The notes: generated by a model not told the origin, from the sequence alone. Shown: positions 18,081-27,326, numbered from the stretch's first letter. The stretch is DNA of 64,000 nt from Mesorhizobium huakuii (GCF_030160235.1 NZ_BSNY01000018.1:155595-219594), one strand, 5' to 3'. Program-made: numbers and translations.

Positions 18081-18560
18081 ATGAGACGGACAGTGATCCT
18101 TGCCGCCCTCGCGACAGCCTTGCCCGCGGCCGCCTTCGCCGGACCGGCGTCCGACGCGGTGAGGTTTTTCTATGCTCCGGCGGTCAAATTCGAGGCCGAT
18201 GCACAATACCGGGATCGCTTCACCGAGCCGGTGACGAAACTGTTCGATCTCAACGACCAGGCGACCAGGAAGAATCCCGACCAGGTCGCCTGTATCGACT
18301 TCGATCCCGGTCTTGATGCGCAGGATTTCGACCAGAAGACCGTCTCCAAGACCCTGAAACTGTCCGAGGCGGTGGATGGAGGCGTGGCCGAGGTTACGGC
18401 AACGTTCAATCTTTTCCCGGAAGGCGATGATTCCAGACGCGAGATGGTTTGGTCGCTGAAGAAGGTGGATGGCAAGTGGAAGGTGTCGGACATTGCTTCG
18501 AAGACGAGCGACTGGACGCTGAGCAAGCTCGAATGTATGGCGGGCCAAGATCCGGAGTAA
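18081..18560 (+). CDS. Secreted hypothetical protein, DUF3828-like (paralogue A)
   Basis: A 159-residue protein with a clear Sec signal peptide (MRRTVILAALATALPAAAFA, cleavage about residue 20). The mature part is small and acidic and ends with a conserved tail, VWSLKKVDGKWKVSDIAS and WTLSKLECM. The pattern resembles DUF3828-type periplasmic proteins with an NTF2-like fold (final W-x-LKKVDGxWKxSD strand pair). The ATG at 18081 has GGAG seven bases upstream; a start 33 bases earlier would bury the signal peptide. The next gene, four bases on, encodes a paralogue. Function unknown. Confidence 0.72.
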   Translation: MRRTVILAALATALPAAAFAGPASDAVRFFYAPAVKFEADAQYRDRFTEPVTKLFDLNDQATRKNPDQVACIDFDPGLDAQDFDQKTVSKTLKLSEAVDGGVAEVTATFNLFPEGDDSRREMVWSLKKVDGKWKVSDIASKTSDWTLSKLECMAGQDPE

Positions 18561-18564
18561 TGCC

Positions 18565-19170
18565 ATGGCCCGCTACGCTTTGGCACTGTCGGCCATGTGC
18601 CTGCTGGCGGCGGGCTTGAATGGCGCCGACGCACAGGGCTTGTTCGGCGCCCCACCGGCAAACGCCCCGGCGCAGACCGCGCCGGGCGATGGCGGGTCGC
18701 CGCCCGCCAATGCACCCGGCGGTGCGGTGGAACCGGCAACGCCACCCCTGGCATGGCCGCCATCCGAGCCGTCCGCGCCCGTGTTGCCGGGTTCGCCGAC
18801 AGCGGTGGTCAAGCCGTTCTACGAACATATCGGGCTGGAGCTCGATCCGGCCCAGCGCAAGAATTTCGTCGATCCGGCCAAGACGGTGCTCGACAAGAGT
18901 GATGCGTTGCGGGCGTCGGGGCAGGGCGAATGCCTCGACCCCAACATGGCGCTCGACAATGCCGACTACGACAGGCTCGCAATCGACAAGAGCCTGAAGA
19001 GCATCGAGGCCGTGAACGGCGATCAAGCCAAGGTCATCGTCGCCTTCGTCGTCGCCGGCAACCAGCACCGTCTCGAATGGAAGCTCAAGAAGGTCGATGG
19101 CGACTGGAAGATCTCCGACCTGCTTTCGGTGACCGGCGAATGGGCGCTCAGCCAGTATCAGTGCGAATGA
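18565..19170 (+). CDS. Secreted hypothetical protein, DUF3828-like (paralogue B, Pro/Ala-rich linker)
   Basis: A 201-residue protein with a signal peptide (MARYALALSAMCLLAAGLNG, cleavage near residue 23), then about 50 residues rich in Pro, Ala and Gly, and a C-terminal domain paralogous to the preceding gene: FYEHIGLELDPAQRKNFVDP, then EWKLKKVDGDWKISDLLSV and WALSQYQC. Compared with paralogue A it has gained the linker, which may let the domain reach across the periplasm. The two are separated by four bases, so they are co-transcribed and probably arose by tandem duplication. No enzyme motif seen. Confidence 0.72.
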   Translation: MARYALALSAMCLLAAGLNGADAQGLFGAPPANAPAQTAPGDGGSPPANAPGGAVEPATPPLAWPPSEPSAPVLPGSPTAVVKPFYEHIGLELDPAQRKNFVDPAKTVLDKSDALRASGQGECLDPNMALDNADYDRLAIDKSLKSIEAVNGDQAKVIVAFVVAGNQHRLEWKLKKVDGDWKISDLLSVTGEWALSQYQCE

Positions 19171-19176
19171 GGGGGC

Positions 19177-19638
19177 TCAGCCGCGCCCGCGATAGGGGGC
19201 GACGCCGGTGTCCGGCAGCCAGGCGCCTTCAGGTGGAGAGCCGGTCTGCCAGAAAACGTCGATCGGAATGCCGCCGCGCGGATACCAATAGCCGCCTATG
19301 CGCAACCACAGCGGCTTGGTTGCTGCCACGATGCGACGGCCAATCATGACGGTACAATCCTCATGGAAGGCGCCGTGGTTGCGAAACGAGGTCATGAACA
19401 GCTTCAGCGACTTCGATTCCACCAAAGCCGCATCGGGTGCGTAGTCGATGACGATATGGGCGAAATCCGGCTGGCCCGTCACCGGGCAAAGCGAGGTGAA
19501 TTCCGGGCAGGTGAAGCGCACGATCGCCGGCGGGCCGTCGCCGCGCGAAAACGGCACGGTTTCCAGGACCGCTGCTTCGGGGCTCTGTGGCGTCTCGACG
19601 TGCGCGCCGAGCTGGGTAAGGGTTTTTGTATCGATCAT
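19177..19638 (-). CDS. queF: NADPH-dependent 7-cyano-7-deazaguanine reductase (preQ1 synthase)
   Basis: QueF reduces preQ0 to preQ1 in queuosine synthesis. From the ATG at 19638 the product is 153 residues, a unimodular QueF. Key residues: Cys51 and Asp58 in [12 protein letters not shown] (thioimide-forming Cys and the proton donor), the QueF signature [16 protein letters not shown] (from residue 74) and FHEDC. Two earlier in-frame ATGs (19674, 19668) exist, but the first lies inside the arm of a long stem-loop, while 19638 has AAGGA nine bases upstream. The last base of the gene is seven bases from paralogue B on the other strand. Confidence 0.93.
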   Translation of the reverse strand: MIDTKTLTQLGAHVETPQSPEAAVLETVPFSRGDGPPAIVRFTCPEFTSLCPVTGQPDFAHIVIDYAPDAALVESKSLKLFMTSFRNHGAFHEDCTVMIGRRIVAATKPLWLRIGGYWYPRGGIPIDVFWQTGSPPEGAWLPDTGVAPYRGRG

Positions 19639-19669
19639 GGGCGGGGTTCCTTCGAATTTGCCGCTCATT

Positions 19670-19717
19670 AGCATCGGACCGAAAGGTGCGCAGCGATTTT
19701 CGGACGAATCCGATGCT
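19670..19717 (-). promoter_or_regulatory. Long stem-loop in the queF leader
   Basis: Read on the minus strand, AGCATCGGA and CCGAAA pair with TTTCGG and TCCGATGCT, giving two consecutive perfect helices of 9 and 6 bp, a five-base bulge (TTCGT) on one side and a 13-base loop. It ends 32 bases before the preferred queF start and hides the alternative ATG at 19674. It does not resemble the preQ1-I or preQ1-II consensus that I know. It could be a leader structure, or a DNA dyad serving the divergent oxidoreductase gene at 19776. Confidence 0.5.
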
Positions 19718-19775
19718 TAAATAGGAAATGCGGCAGCACTTGCTGCTCAGCACAATTTGAAACCGCAGGAAGACG

Positions 19776-21821
19776 ATGACCAGCAACGACCCGCTTCTCC
19801 AGCCCTACCAGCTCAAGCATCTGACGCTGAAGAACCGGGTGATGTCGACCAGCCACGAGCCGGCCTATTCCGAGGACGGCATGCCGAAACAGCGCTACCG
19901 GCTCTACCATGCCGAGAAGGCCAGGGGTGGCATGGCGCTGACCATGACCGCCGGCTCGGCGATCGTTTCGCGCGACAGTCCCGCGGCCTTCGGCAATCTG
20001 CATGTCTATGACGACCGCATCGTGCCGTGGCTGGCCGAACTCGCCGAGGCCTGCCACGAGCATGACTGCAAGGTGATGATCCAGATCACCCATCTAGGCC
20101 GCCGAACCGGCTGGAACAAGGCCGACTGGCTGCCGGTGCTTTCGGCCTCGCCGGTGCGCGAGCCGGCGCACCGCGCTTTCCCGAAAACCATCGAGGACTG
20201 GGACATCGAACGCATCGTTGCCGATTATGCGTCGGCCGCGCAGCGCTGTCAGGCCGCCGGCCTCGACGGCATAGAGTTCGAGGCTTACGGCCATCTGATG
20301 GATGGCTTCTGGTCACCGGCTACCAATCATCGCGACGACGAGTATGGCGGCTCGCTCGACAATCGCCTGCGCTTCACCAACATGGTGCTCGACGCGGTGC
20401 GCGCGGCGGTCGGCGAAAAGTTCGTCGTCGGCATCCGCATGGTCGCCGACGAGGACTTTTCGCAAGGCCTGTCGAAGGAGGAAGGCATCGAGATCGCCAG
20501 GCGGCTGGCCGGCTCCGGCAAGGTCGACTTCCTCAACATCATCCGCGGTTCGATCGAGAGCGACGCGGCATTGACCAAGGTCATTCCGGTGACCGGCATG
20601 CGGTCTTCGCCGCATCTCGATTTTGCCGGCGAGGTGAGGGCGGCGACGAAGTTCCCGACCTTTCATGCGGCGCGCATCTCCGATGTCGCCACCGCGCGCC
20701 ATGCGATCGCCACCGGCAAGCTCGACATGGTCGGCATGACCCGTGCGCATATTGCCGATCCGCACATCATCAGGAAGGTGATGGAGGGCCGTGAGCACGA
20801 GATCCGCCCCTGCGTCGGCGCCACCTATTGTCTCGATCGCATCTACGAAGGCGGCGAGGCGCTGTGCGTCCACAACGCGGCGACCGGCCGCGAGGCCGAG
20901 ATTCCGCATATCATCGTCAAGACCGAAGGCCCCAGGCGGAAAGTCGTCGTCGTCGGTGCCGGCGCCGGCGGACTGGAGGCGGCGCGTGTCGCGGCCGAGC
21001 GCGGCCATCAGGTCACGATCCTGGAGGCATCCTCGCAAGCGGGTGGCCAGGTGCGTCTGGCAACGCAGAATCCGCGCCGCAAGGAGCTGATCGGCATCAT
21101 CGACTGGCGGCTGGCCGAACTCGACCGACTTGGCGTCGAGATCCGCTACGACACCTGGGCGGAAAAGGACGATGTTCTGGCGCTGGCACCCGAAGTGGTG
21201 GTCGTCGCCACCGGCGGCCTGCCGCAGAACCCGCCGCTGACAGCCGGCGACAATCTCGTCACGTCGAGCTGGGACATCATGGCCGGCAGCGTCAAGCCTG
21301 CCGAGAACGTGCTGCTCTTTGACGACAATGGCGGCCATCAAGGCATGGGGGCGGCCGAACTGATCGCCAACAGCGGTGCGAGGCTGGAGCTGGTCTCGCC
21401 GGAGCGCTTCTTTGCTCCAGAAATGGGCGGCATGAACCACGTGCCGTATATGCACGCCTTCCAGGAAAGAGGCGTCACCATCACCATCAACACGCGCCTG
21501 CGCTCGGTGCGGCGCGAGGGCAATCAGCTGATCGCCGAACTTGCTTCGGATTTTGCCGATGGTTGGCGTGGGGAACGCAAGGTCGACCAGGTGGTGGTCG
21601 AACATGGCACGGCGCCGCTTGACGATCTCTACCTCAGCCTGAAGCCGTTATCGAAGAATGGCGGTGCGATCGACTACGAACGCCTGGTCGGCGGTGGCGA
21701 CATTTTCCCGGTCCGCAATCCAGGATCTGGTTTCGTGCTGCTGCGCATCGGCGATGCGGTCGCCTCGCGCAACATCCATGCCGCCATCTATGACGGCATC
21801 AGGTTCGGCCTGCGGATCTGA
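19776..21821 (+). CDS. FAD/FMN-dependent oxidoreductase of the TMADH / N-methylproline demethylase group
   Basis: A 681-residue two-part flavoenzyme. Residues 1-370 form an Old Yellow Enzyme-type barrel (LKNRVMSTSHEPAY, ITHLGRR, FWSPATNHRDDEYGGSLDNRLRF split by usual motifs), and residues about 389 on carry a dinucleotide fold (VVVVGAGAGGLEAARVAAERG from about 390). Relatives include trimethylamine dehydrogenase, dimethylglycine demethylase DgcA, StcD of stachydrine use, and 2,4-dienoyl-CoA reductase. The [4Fe-4S] region has Cys346, Cys352 and Cys364, but Ala349 where TMADH has a second cysteine. An N-demethylase role is the best inference. A strong leader dyad lies between it and the divergent queF. 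Confidence 0.8.
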   Translation: MTSNDPLLQPYQLKHLTLKNRVMSTSHEPAYSEDGMPKQRYRLYHAEKARGGMALTMTAGSAIVSRDSPAAFGNLHVYDDRIVPWLAELAEACHEHDCKVMIQITHLGRRTGWNKADWLPVLSASPVREPAHRAFPKTIEDWDIERIVADYASAAQRCQAAGLDGIEFEAYGHLMDGFWSPATNHRDDEYGGSLDNRLRFTNMVLDAVRAAVGEKFVVGIRMVADEDFSQGLSKEEGIEIARRLAGSGKVDFLNIIRGSIESDAALTKVIPVTGMRSSPHLDFAGEVRAATKFPTFHAARISDVATARHAIATGKLDMVGMTRAHIADPHIIRKVMEGREHEIRPCVGATYCLDRIYEGGEALCVHNAATGREAEIPHIIVKTEGPRRKVVVVGAGAGGLEAARVAAERGHQVTILEASSQAGGQVRLATQNPRRKELIGIIDWRLAELDRLGVEIRYDTWAEKDDVLALAPEVVVVATGGLPQNPPLTAGDNLVTSSWDIMAGSVKPAENVLLFDDNGGHQGMGAAELIANSGARLELVSPERFFAPEMGGMNHVPYMHAFQERGVTITINTRLRSVRREGNQLIAELASDFADGWRGERKVDQVVVEHGTAPLDDLYLSLKPLSKNGGAIDYERLVGGGDIFPVRNPGSGFVLLRIGDAVASRNIHAAIYDGIRFGLRI

Positions 21822-21980
21822 CGCACGGCTCCGCCCAGGTCGGCGCAATTGTTGGCGTTGGTGGCGCGCGGTCGGAGCTGCATACGAGAGCCCATGTATG
21901 CCGATCCGGCCGCGCGCCCGCACGTCACTGGCTCGTCGCCGGATAACGTGCGAACGGTAACATGGCGGTGCGGACGGAGT

Positions 21981-22388
21981 TCAGACCATCCTGGCGATAG
22001 CCATGCACAGCACCGTGACCACCAGCAGCCGTGCGGCGATGCGTTCGCCCGTCGCCATTCTGGCGCGCAACTGGGTTTCCATTTCCGCATTGGCGTCGGC
22101 AAGCCGCCGGCTGGGCGCCCTGACCATGGCGCCGAGCACGCCGGCGGCGGCGAAAGCCGCCAGTATGCCGAGTGCCAGCACCATTTCCATCGAGCCGAAA
22201 TAGGCGCCATGGAAGAAATACCACAGCAGCGCCCCGGTCAGGAAAACCATGCCGGCCGCGCCCATCTGCGGTTGGATGAAGCGTTCCGCTTTGATCTCGG
22301 GATCGCGCGCGAGCGTGACGGTGGTGCCGGCCCAGAACACGCCTGCCATGACGTGAAGCCCGATGACGACGATGTAGACATATTGCAT
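21981..22388 (-). CDS. Small four-helix membrane protein under MarR control
   Basis: A 135-residue inner-membrane protein with four hydrophobic segments: YIVVIGLHVMAGVFWAGTTV, MGAAGMVFLTGALLWYFFHG, MEMVLALGILAAFAAAGVLG and RLLVVTVLCMAIARM. A His in the first helix (GLHVMAGVFWAG) resembles heme or copper ligands of CopD-like and cytochrome-type proteins, but one ligand alone proves nothing. No family assigned with confidence. Its start is 31 bases from a 26-bp perfect palindrome and it is divergent from a MarR gene, so it is very likely repressed by that regulator. Confidence 0.65.
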   Translation of the reverse strand: MQYVYIVVIGLHVMAGVFWAGTTVTLARDPEIKAERFIQPQMGAAGMVFLTGALLWYFFHGAYFGSMEMVLALGILAAFAAAGVLGAMVRAPSRRLADANAEMETQLRARMATGERIAARLLVVTVLCMAIARMV

Positions 22389-22418
22389 GACGGCTCTCCT
22401 CTCTCGCCTATTGGTCTG

Positions 22419-22444
22419 CTAACAGTTAGATATCTAACTGTTAG
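22419..22444. promoter_or_regulatory. MarR operator: 26-bp perfect palindrome
   Basis: Two 11-bp elements, CTAACAGTTAG and CTAACTGTTAG, separated by ATAT. Each is itself a dyad (CTAAC-N-GTTAG) and together they form one perfect 26-bp palindrome. It lies between the divergent small membrane protein and the MarR gene, 31 and 62 bases from their starts. A MarR dimer on each half would lock both promoters. Confidence 0.75.
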
Positions 22445-22505
22445 ATGTCAATGTATAAGGTGGGAGTCAGTTCCATCTGGGGAGAACACCGTCTAGTGTC
22501 CGGCA

Positions 22506-22934
22506 ATGACGCCTTTTGAACGCCCGCCAGTCGGCATGAATCTCGGCCGCACCGCCAAACTTGTCGCCCAGGCCTTCGACGCCGCTTTGGTCGAAGCGGG
22601 CGGCACCTTGCCGGTCTGGCTCACGCTGCTGTCGGTCAAGTCGAGCGAACTCGCCAATCAGCGCGAACTCGCCGGCATGATCGGCATCCAGGGCGCGACA
22701 CTGACCCACCACCTCAATGCGATGGAAGCGCAGGGTCTGCTGACGCGCCGCCGTGATCCCGTCAACCGAAGGGTCCATGTGGTCGAATTGACGGAAGCGG
22801 GAGAAGCGCTGTTCGAGAAATTGCGACAGGCCGCGCTTGCCTTCGACAAGCGGCTTCGCACAGGCCTGCCCGACGAGCGCCTGGCGGAGTTTGCAAAGGT
22901 ACTGGCCACGCTGCGCGACAATGTCGCAAGCTAG
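22506..22934 (+). CDS. MarR-family transcriptional regulator
   Basis: A 142-residue winged-helix repressor. The recognition region is NQRELAGMIGIQGATLTHHLNAMEAQGLL (residues about 55-83, in two parts) and the wing is TRRRDPVNRRVHVVELTEAG. The N-terminal helix NLGRTAKLVAQAFDAAL forms the dimer interface. It is divergent from the small membrane protein, with the 26-bp palindrome between them, so autoregulation and control of that gene are both likely. Ligand unknown. Confidence 0.88.
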   Translation: MTPFERPPVGMNLGRTAKLVAQAFDAALVEAGGTLPVWLTLLSVKSSELANQRELAGMIGIQGATLTHHLNAMEAQGLLTRRRDPVNRRVHVVELTEAGEALFEKLRQAALAFDKRLRTGLPDERLAEFAKVLATLRDNVAS

Positions 22935-22952
22935 GAATACCGGACCACTGGC

Positions 22953-23693
22953 TCAGTTGTCATAGTTCGGGATCGTTCCAAAGGCGTAGTGGCGCAGCTT
23001 CAGCGCGGTGATCAGGTCGGTGAGCTTCGTCTTGCCGTCAAACCCGTCCTGGAACATCTCGTCATGCATCAAGAGGATCAGCTTGCCCGGTTCGGCGAAG
23101 TGGCCATAGCCGAACAGATGATCGATCTCGCTGACCAGGTGGTCGACGCTCTGCACCGGCTCGCCGCTGTCCTTGTGCACCCATTCGTGGTCCCAGCCAT
23201 AGAGATAGAAGCCGGAAGCGGCGACGAATTCGTAGTCGGGGTCCTCGCGGCCGGCTTGCGCGGGTCCGAGCGAGTTGTCGTCCTTTGACATCGACGGCAG
23301 CCGGAAGACATCGCGCCCGGGCAGTCGCGCATGCACCGCGGGCTTCAGGCCCAGCACGGCATTCGCCATGAGCATGTCGGCAACCACCCCTTCCGTGTCG
23401 CCATAGAAGTGCCGGTAGTGATTATAGGCGTGGCTGTAGCTGTGGTTGCCGATCGTCACCAGCGGCATGGCCTTGGCGCGCCGCACCAGCGCCTTGTTGG
23501 ACGCACTGGCTTCGGCATGCATGCCGACCATGAACAATGTTGCCGGAACCTGCTCTGCCTCCAGCACGTCGAGGATGTTGCCGGTGCCGTTCAGCGGGCC
23601 GTCGTCGAAGGTGAGATAGATGGTGCGGTCCGCCCCATGGGCCGGCAGCGCGGACATCAGGATGGCCGCCAGGACAAACCGAAAGAATGTCAT
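22953..23693 (-). CDS. Polysaccharide deacetylase-family protein, secreted
   Basis: A 246-residue NodB-homology (CE4) protein. After a signal peptide (MTFFRFVLAAILMSALPAHG, cleavage about 22) comes RTIYLTFDDGPLNGTGNI with the catalytic/metal Asp pair TFDDGP, then IGNHSYSHAYNHY carrying the HxxxH metal ligands, and near the end KLILLMHDEMF with the second catalytic His. So a metal-dependent N- or O-deacetylase of an extracellular or cell-wall polysaccharide is expected. The ATG at 23693 is chosen since it opens the signal peptide. It lies between MarR and a GGDEF-EAL gene on the same strand; substrate unknown. Confidence 0.85.
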   Translation of the reverse strand: MTFFRFVLAAILMSALPAHGADRTIYLTFDDGPLNGTGNILDVLEAEQVPATLFMVGMHAEASASNKALVRRAKAMPLVTIGNHSYSHAYNHYRHFYGDTEGVVADMLMANAVLGLKPAVHARLPGRDVFRLPSMSKDDNSLGPAQAGREDPDYEFVAASGFYLYGWDHEWVHKDSGEPVQSVDHLVSEIDHLFGYGHFAEPGKLILLMHDEMFQDGFDGKTKLTDLITALKLRHYAFGTIPNYDN

Positions 23694-23760
23694 AAGCCGA
23701 ACGATCCGGTTGTTGCCGCGACAGGCCGCCATCTCGGCGGCTGATTGTCAAGCCGGACCG

Positions 23761-25830
23761 CTACGCCAGACTGCCCTGCAGGACCCGCAGTTTGGCCTTT
23801 TTCGGCATGCGGGCGGTCAACCATTCCAACGCCTTGTCCTGCGGCATCGGGAAGGCGATGGAATAGCCCTGCACCTGGTCGCAGCCGATCGCCAACAGCG
23901 AGTCGAGTTCGGCCTCGGTTTCAGCACCCTCGGCGACGATGGAGATGCCGAGGCCGCGGGCAAGCTCGGTGATGGCGCGCACGATCTTCGAGTTGTCGCC
24001 ATTCTCATGGATGTTCTGGACGAAGCGGCGGTCGATCTTGAGCCGGTCGATCTCATTGGGATTGACGTGGCTGAGCGACGCATAGCCGGTGCCGAAATCA
24101 TCGAGTTCCAGATGGACGCCGGCGGCCCTGATGTGACGCAGCTTCGCCGCGATGCCTGTCTTCTCATCGTCGAGAATGACGGATTCGACGATTTCCAGCG
24201 ATAGTTTCTGCGGCGGCAGCCCGGCCTTTTCCAGCGTCTCGAACAGAAACGCATCGAAATCGTGCTCGCGCAGCTCGGTGCCCGAGACATTGACGGCAAG
24301 CCGCCCGAAGGCAATCCCGGCGCGGTTCCATTCGGCGGCTTCGTTGATCGCCTTGCTGATCACGATGCGGCCGATCTCCGGCATGAAGCCGCATTTCTCG
24401 GCAACCGGAATGAATTCGCCGGGCGAGATCATGCCGCGCTCGTGATGGTTCCATCGCACCAGGGCTTCGATGCCGCTGATCGTGCCATCGGTCAAGGAGA
24501 CCTGCGGCTGGAAATAAACCTGGAATGCCCGCTCGGAGATGGCGACCTTGATGTCGTGTTCGAGCTGCTTGCGGTAGTCGAGCTCGCGGCGCAACTCCTC
24601 CGAGAAGAACGAGAAGTTGCCGCCGCCCATTTTCTTGGCGGAGTATAGCGCCAGATCGGCATGGACGAGCAGGTCCTGCGCGTTGTCGGCGTCGATCGGA
24701 TAGACGGCGATGCCGCCGCTGGCACCCGGAAGGATGGTGGTGCCCTGGAAGACGATCGGCTCGTTGATGTGCGCCAGGATGCGTCGCGCGAGCATGTTGA
24801 TGTCTTCGGTGCTGCCCGCTCCGTTGAGGATCATCACGAATTCGTCGCCACCGAGCCGCGCGCACAGATCCGACGCCCGGCAGGAATCGCGCATGCGCTG
24901 TGCGGTGACGACCAGGACATAGTCGCCGGCGGCGTGGCCGAGCGTATCGTTGATCTGCTTGAAGCGGTCGAGGTCGAGCTGGACCACCGCCAGCCGTTCA
25001 CGCCGCCGGTGCGCGCCCTTGATCAGCGTGTCGAAATGATCGGTCAGGAAGGTGCGGTTGTGCAGCCCGGTCAGGCCGTCATGGACCGCGATGAAGGCCA
25101 TCGAATTGCGCGCATCGACCAGTTCACGCGTCTTGCGCAGGATCGCGTTGGACATCGGCCTGAAGATGAACAGCGCCACCAGCAGGATGACGCCGAGGGT
25201 GGCGTAGAACAGCGTGCGGTGGAGCGCGAGCAGCTTTTCGGAGCGCGCGTCGGCATCGGCGCTGATGCGCTGTCCGAGCGCGGCATAGCCCGACAAGGTG
25301 GCGTTGGCGACCGAGGCATCGAGGTTGACGCGTTCGGCGCCGCCTTTGTAGCCGTCATTGTCGAGATTGAGTTGCGATTCTAGGGCCGAGATCAGACGGT
25401 CGCCATTGGCGATCAGCCCAACCGAGAAATAATCGAGATGGAAGGGTTTGGCGAAAAGCACGCTCTCGATCGACTTCGGATCGAGCTTGGCCGGCGATTG
25501 CGGATCCGCGCCGGTCTGCTCGAGCAGCAGATCGTAGTTGGTCTCGAACTCGGCGGTGGCCTGCTTCAGTGCGCTGACCAATGCCGGCCGCTTGTCGCGC
25601 GAGGCGGCACCCGTTGCACTGGCCAGGAAGACGATGCGTTGCGACAGGGTCTTCTGCGTGCCGACAATGTCGAGCAAGGTGTTGTTGTGCTGCTGCGTGG
25701 CCATCGTCTGCTGGAGCAGGACGAAGGAGGCGGCCACCATGGTTGCAATGATCAGCAGCGCCAGCCAATAGCCGGCCTTGATCAGCAGTATGAGCTTGCC
25801 TGAAACGGTTTGCACCGGCTGCTGCGACAT
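23761..25830 (-). CDS. Membrane-bound diguanylate cyclase/phosphodiesterase (GGDEF-EAL)
   Basis: A 689-residue cyclic-di-GMP enzyme. Two membrane helices (about 15-38 and 205-228) enclose a periplasmic domain that begins [15 protein letters not shown], like the PilJ/NarX-type sensor segment. Then follow a GGDEF domain with intact active site RLGGDEF (G327-F331) and an EAL domain with EALVRW (E455) and the conserved [19 protein letters not shown] and VAEGAETE. Both catalytic sites look complete, so either synthesis or breakdown of c-di-GMP may dominate. The ATG at 25830 is used. It is divergent from kbl, 308 bases away. Confidence 0.92.
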   Translation of the reverse strand: MSQQPVQTVSGKLILLIKAGYWLALLIIATMVAASFVLLQQTMATQQHNNTLLDIVGTQKTLSQRIVFLASATGAASRDKRPALVSALKQATAEFETNYDLLLEQTGADPQSPAKLDPKSIESVLFAKPFHLDYFSVGLIANGDRLISALESQLNLDNDGYKGGAERVNLDASVANATLSGYAALGQRISADADARSEKLLALHRTLFYATLGVILLVALFIFRPMSNAILRKTRELVDARNSMAFIAVHDGLTGLHNRTFLTDHFDTLIKGAHRRRERLAVVQLDLDRFKQINDTLGHAAGDYVLVVTAQRMRDSCRASDLCARLGGDEFVMILNGAGSTEDINMLARRILAHINEPIVFQGTTILPGASGGIAVYPIDADNAQDLLVHADLALYSAKKMGGGNFSFFSEELRRELDYRKQLEHDIKVAISERAFQVYFQPQVSLTDGTISGIEALVRWNHHERGMISPGEFIPVAEKCGFMPEIGRIVISKAINEAAEWNRAGIAFGRLAVNVSGTELREHDFDAFLFETLEKAGLPPQKLSLEIVESVILDDEKTGIAAKLRHIRAAGVHLELDDFGTGYASLSHVNPNEIDRLKIDRRFVQNIHENGDNSKIVRAITELARGLGISIVAEGAETEAELDSLLAIGCDQVQGYSIAFPMPQDKALEWLTARMPKKAKLRVLQGSLA

Positions 25831-26138
25831 GTTCGGGGGCGGCCCTCTCGCCAACGGATTCCTGTATGACCACCATTGAACCGAAAACGTTAACAGGACC
25901 GGAAACCCACAGCCGGACGGCAAGGGGAAGACGCGGAAAGATCGCGAAATGGTTATCGGCTCCTTTCGCTGCCGGCCGGCATTTGAACATTGATTGGCGC
26001 GAGTGTTCCCTGGTGGTGGCCCGGGCTGTGCCCATGCGTCTCATCCGATGGTGCCCGGCCACCCCATCCGGTCGCTTTTGCGATGGATTTTTTGCGCGGG
26101 CGGGACGACAGTCTGGCCACGTCAAACGAGGCCCGATC
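25831..26138. other. 308-base intergenic region between the GGDEF-EAL gene and kbl
   Basis: Divergent promoters for both genes must lie here. The kbl frame stays open through almost all of it but the codons do not resemble the family. The only structure noted is a 12-bp palindrome TGCCGGCCGGCA at 25970-25981. No RNA gene or further coding region seen. Confidence 0.5.
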
Positions 26139-27326
26139 ATGACCGCAGCATTTCTCTCCCATATCGACAGCGAGCTTGCCGGGCTCAAATCGGCCGGCCT
26201 CTACAAGTCCGAGCGGGTGATCTCCTCGATGCAGTCGGCTGAGATCGAGGTCGGCGGCGAGAAGGTGCTGAACTTCTGCGCCAATAACTATCTCGGCCTC
26301 GCCGATAGCGCCGACCTGCGAAAGGCGGCCTCGCAGGCTCTGGACCGCTATGGCTATGGCATGGCCTCGGTGCGCTTCATCTGCGGCACGCAGGAGGAAC
26401 ACAAAGAGCTCGAAGCGACGATCTCGTCCTTTCTTGGCCTGGAAGACACCATCCTCTATGGCTCTTGCTTCGACGCCAATGGCGGCCTGTTCGAGACGCT
26501 GCTTGGCGAGGAAGACGCGATCATTTCGGATGCGCTGAACCACGCCTCGATCATCGATGGGGTCAGGCTGTCGAAGGCCAGGCGCTTCCGCTACGCCAAC
26601 AACGACATGGCCGATCTCGAGGCGCGGCTGAAGGAAGCCAGGGATTGCCGCTTCAGACTGATCGCCACCGACGGCGTGTTTTCGATGGACGGCATCATCG
26701 CCAACCTGAAGGGCGTCTGCGACCTTGCCGACAAATACGATGCCATGGTCATGGTTGACGACAGCCATGCGGTCGGCTTCGTCGGCAGACAAGGCCGCGG
26801 CTCGGCCGAGCATTGCGGCGTCGAGGGCAGGGTGGACATCATCACCGGCACGCTGGGCAAGGCGCTCGGCGGCGCTTCCGGCGGTTACACGTCGGGCAAG
26901 AGGCAAGTGGTCGACTGGCTGCGCCAGCGTTCGCGGCCCTATCTATTCTCCAACACGCTGATGCCGGCCATCGCCGGTGCCTCGATCAAGGTGTTCGAGC
27001 TGGTCCGCGATGGCGATGCCTTGCGCGAGCGCCTCTATGCCAATGCGGCGCGGTTCAGGTCGCAGATGGGCAAGCTTGGCTTCACGCTGGCCGGCGCCGA
27101 TCATCCGATCATCCCGGTGATGCTGGGCGAGGCGACGCTGGCGCAGGAGATGGCGGCGCGCATGCTGAAGCGCGGCATCTATGTCATCGGCTTTTCCTTC
27201 CCGGTGGTGCCGAAGGGCCAGGCGCGCATCCGCACGCAGATGTCGGCGGCGCATTCCAGCGCCGATATCGACAGGGCGGTCGAGGCCTTCGGCGCGGTCG
27301 GCAGGGAGCTGGGCGTCATTTCCTGA
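26139..27326 (+). CDS. kbl: Glycine C-acetyltransferase (2-amino-3-ketobutyrate CoA ligase)
   Basis: Kbl cleaves 2-amino-3-ketobutyrate with CoA to glycine and acetyl-CoA, the second step of threonine breakdown. The 395-residue product is a PLP alpha-oxoamine synthase: [71 protein letters not shown] and the PLP lysine in GTLGKALGG. The ATG at 26139 has GAGG seven bases upstream. The upstream in-frame extension of 91 codons is rejected because it is not family-like. It is followed by tdh after 52 bases. Confidence 0.96.
   Translation: MTAAFLSHIDSELAGLKSAGLYKSERVISSMQSAEIEVGGEKVLNFCANNYLGLADSADLRKAASQALDRYGYGMASVRFICGTQEEHKELEATISSFLGLEDTILYGSCFDANGGLFETLLGEEDAIISDALNHASIIDGVRLSKARRFRYANNDMADLEARLKEARDCRFRLIATDGVFSMDGIIANLKGVCDLADKYDAMVMVDDSHAVGFVGRQGRGSAEHCGVEGRVDIITGTLGKALGGASGGYTSGKRQVVDWLRQRSRPYLFSNTLMPAIAGASIKVFELVRDGDALRERLYANAARFRSQMGKLGFTLAGADHPIIPVMLGEATLAQEMAARMLKRGIYVIGFSFPVVPKGQARIRTQMSAAHSSADIDRAVEAFGAVGRELGVIS

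Noticed and set aside
20313-21605. 430-codon minus-strand frame inside the flavin oxidoreductase
   Set aside because: Antisense shadow with no family features; the plus-strand protein is complete.
25866-26138. 91-codon N-terminal extension of kbl
   Set aside because: Not similar to the family; the ATG at 26139 has a good ribosome site and gives the normal length of 395 residues.
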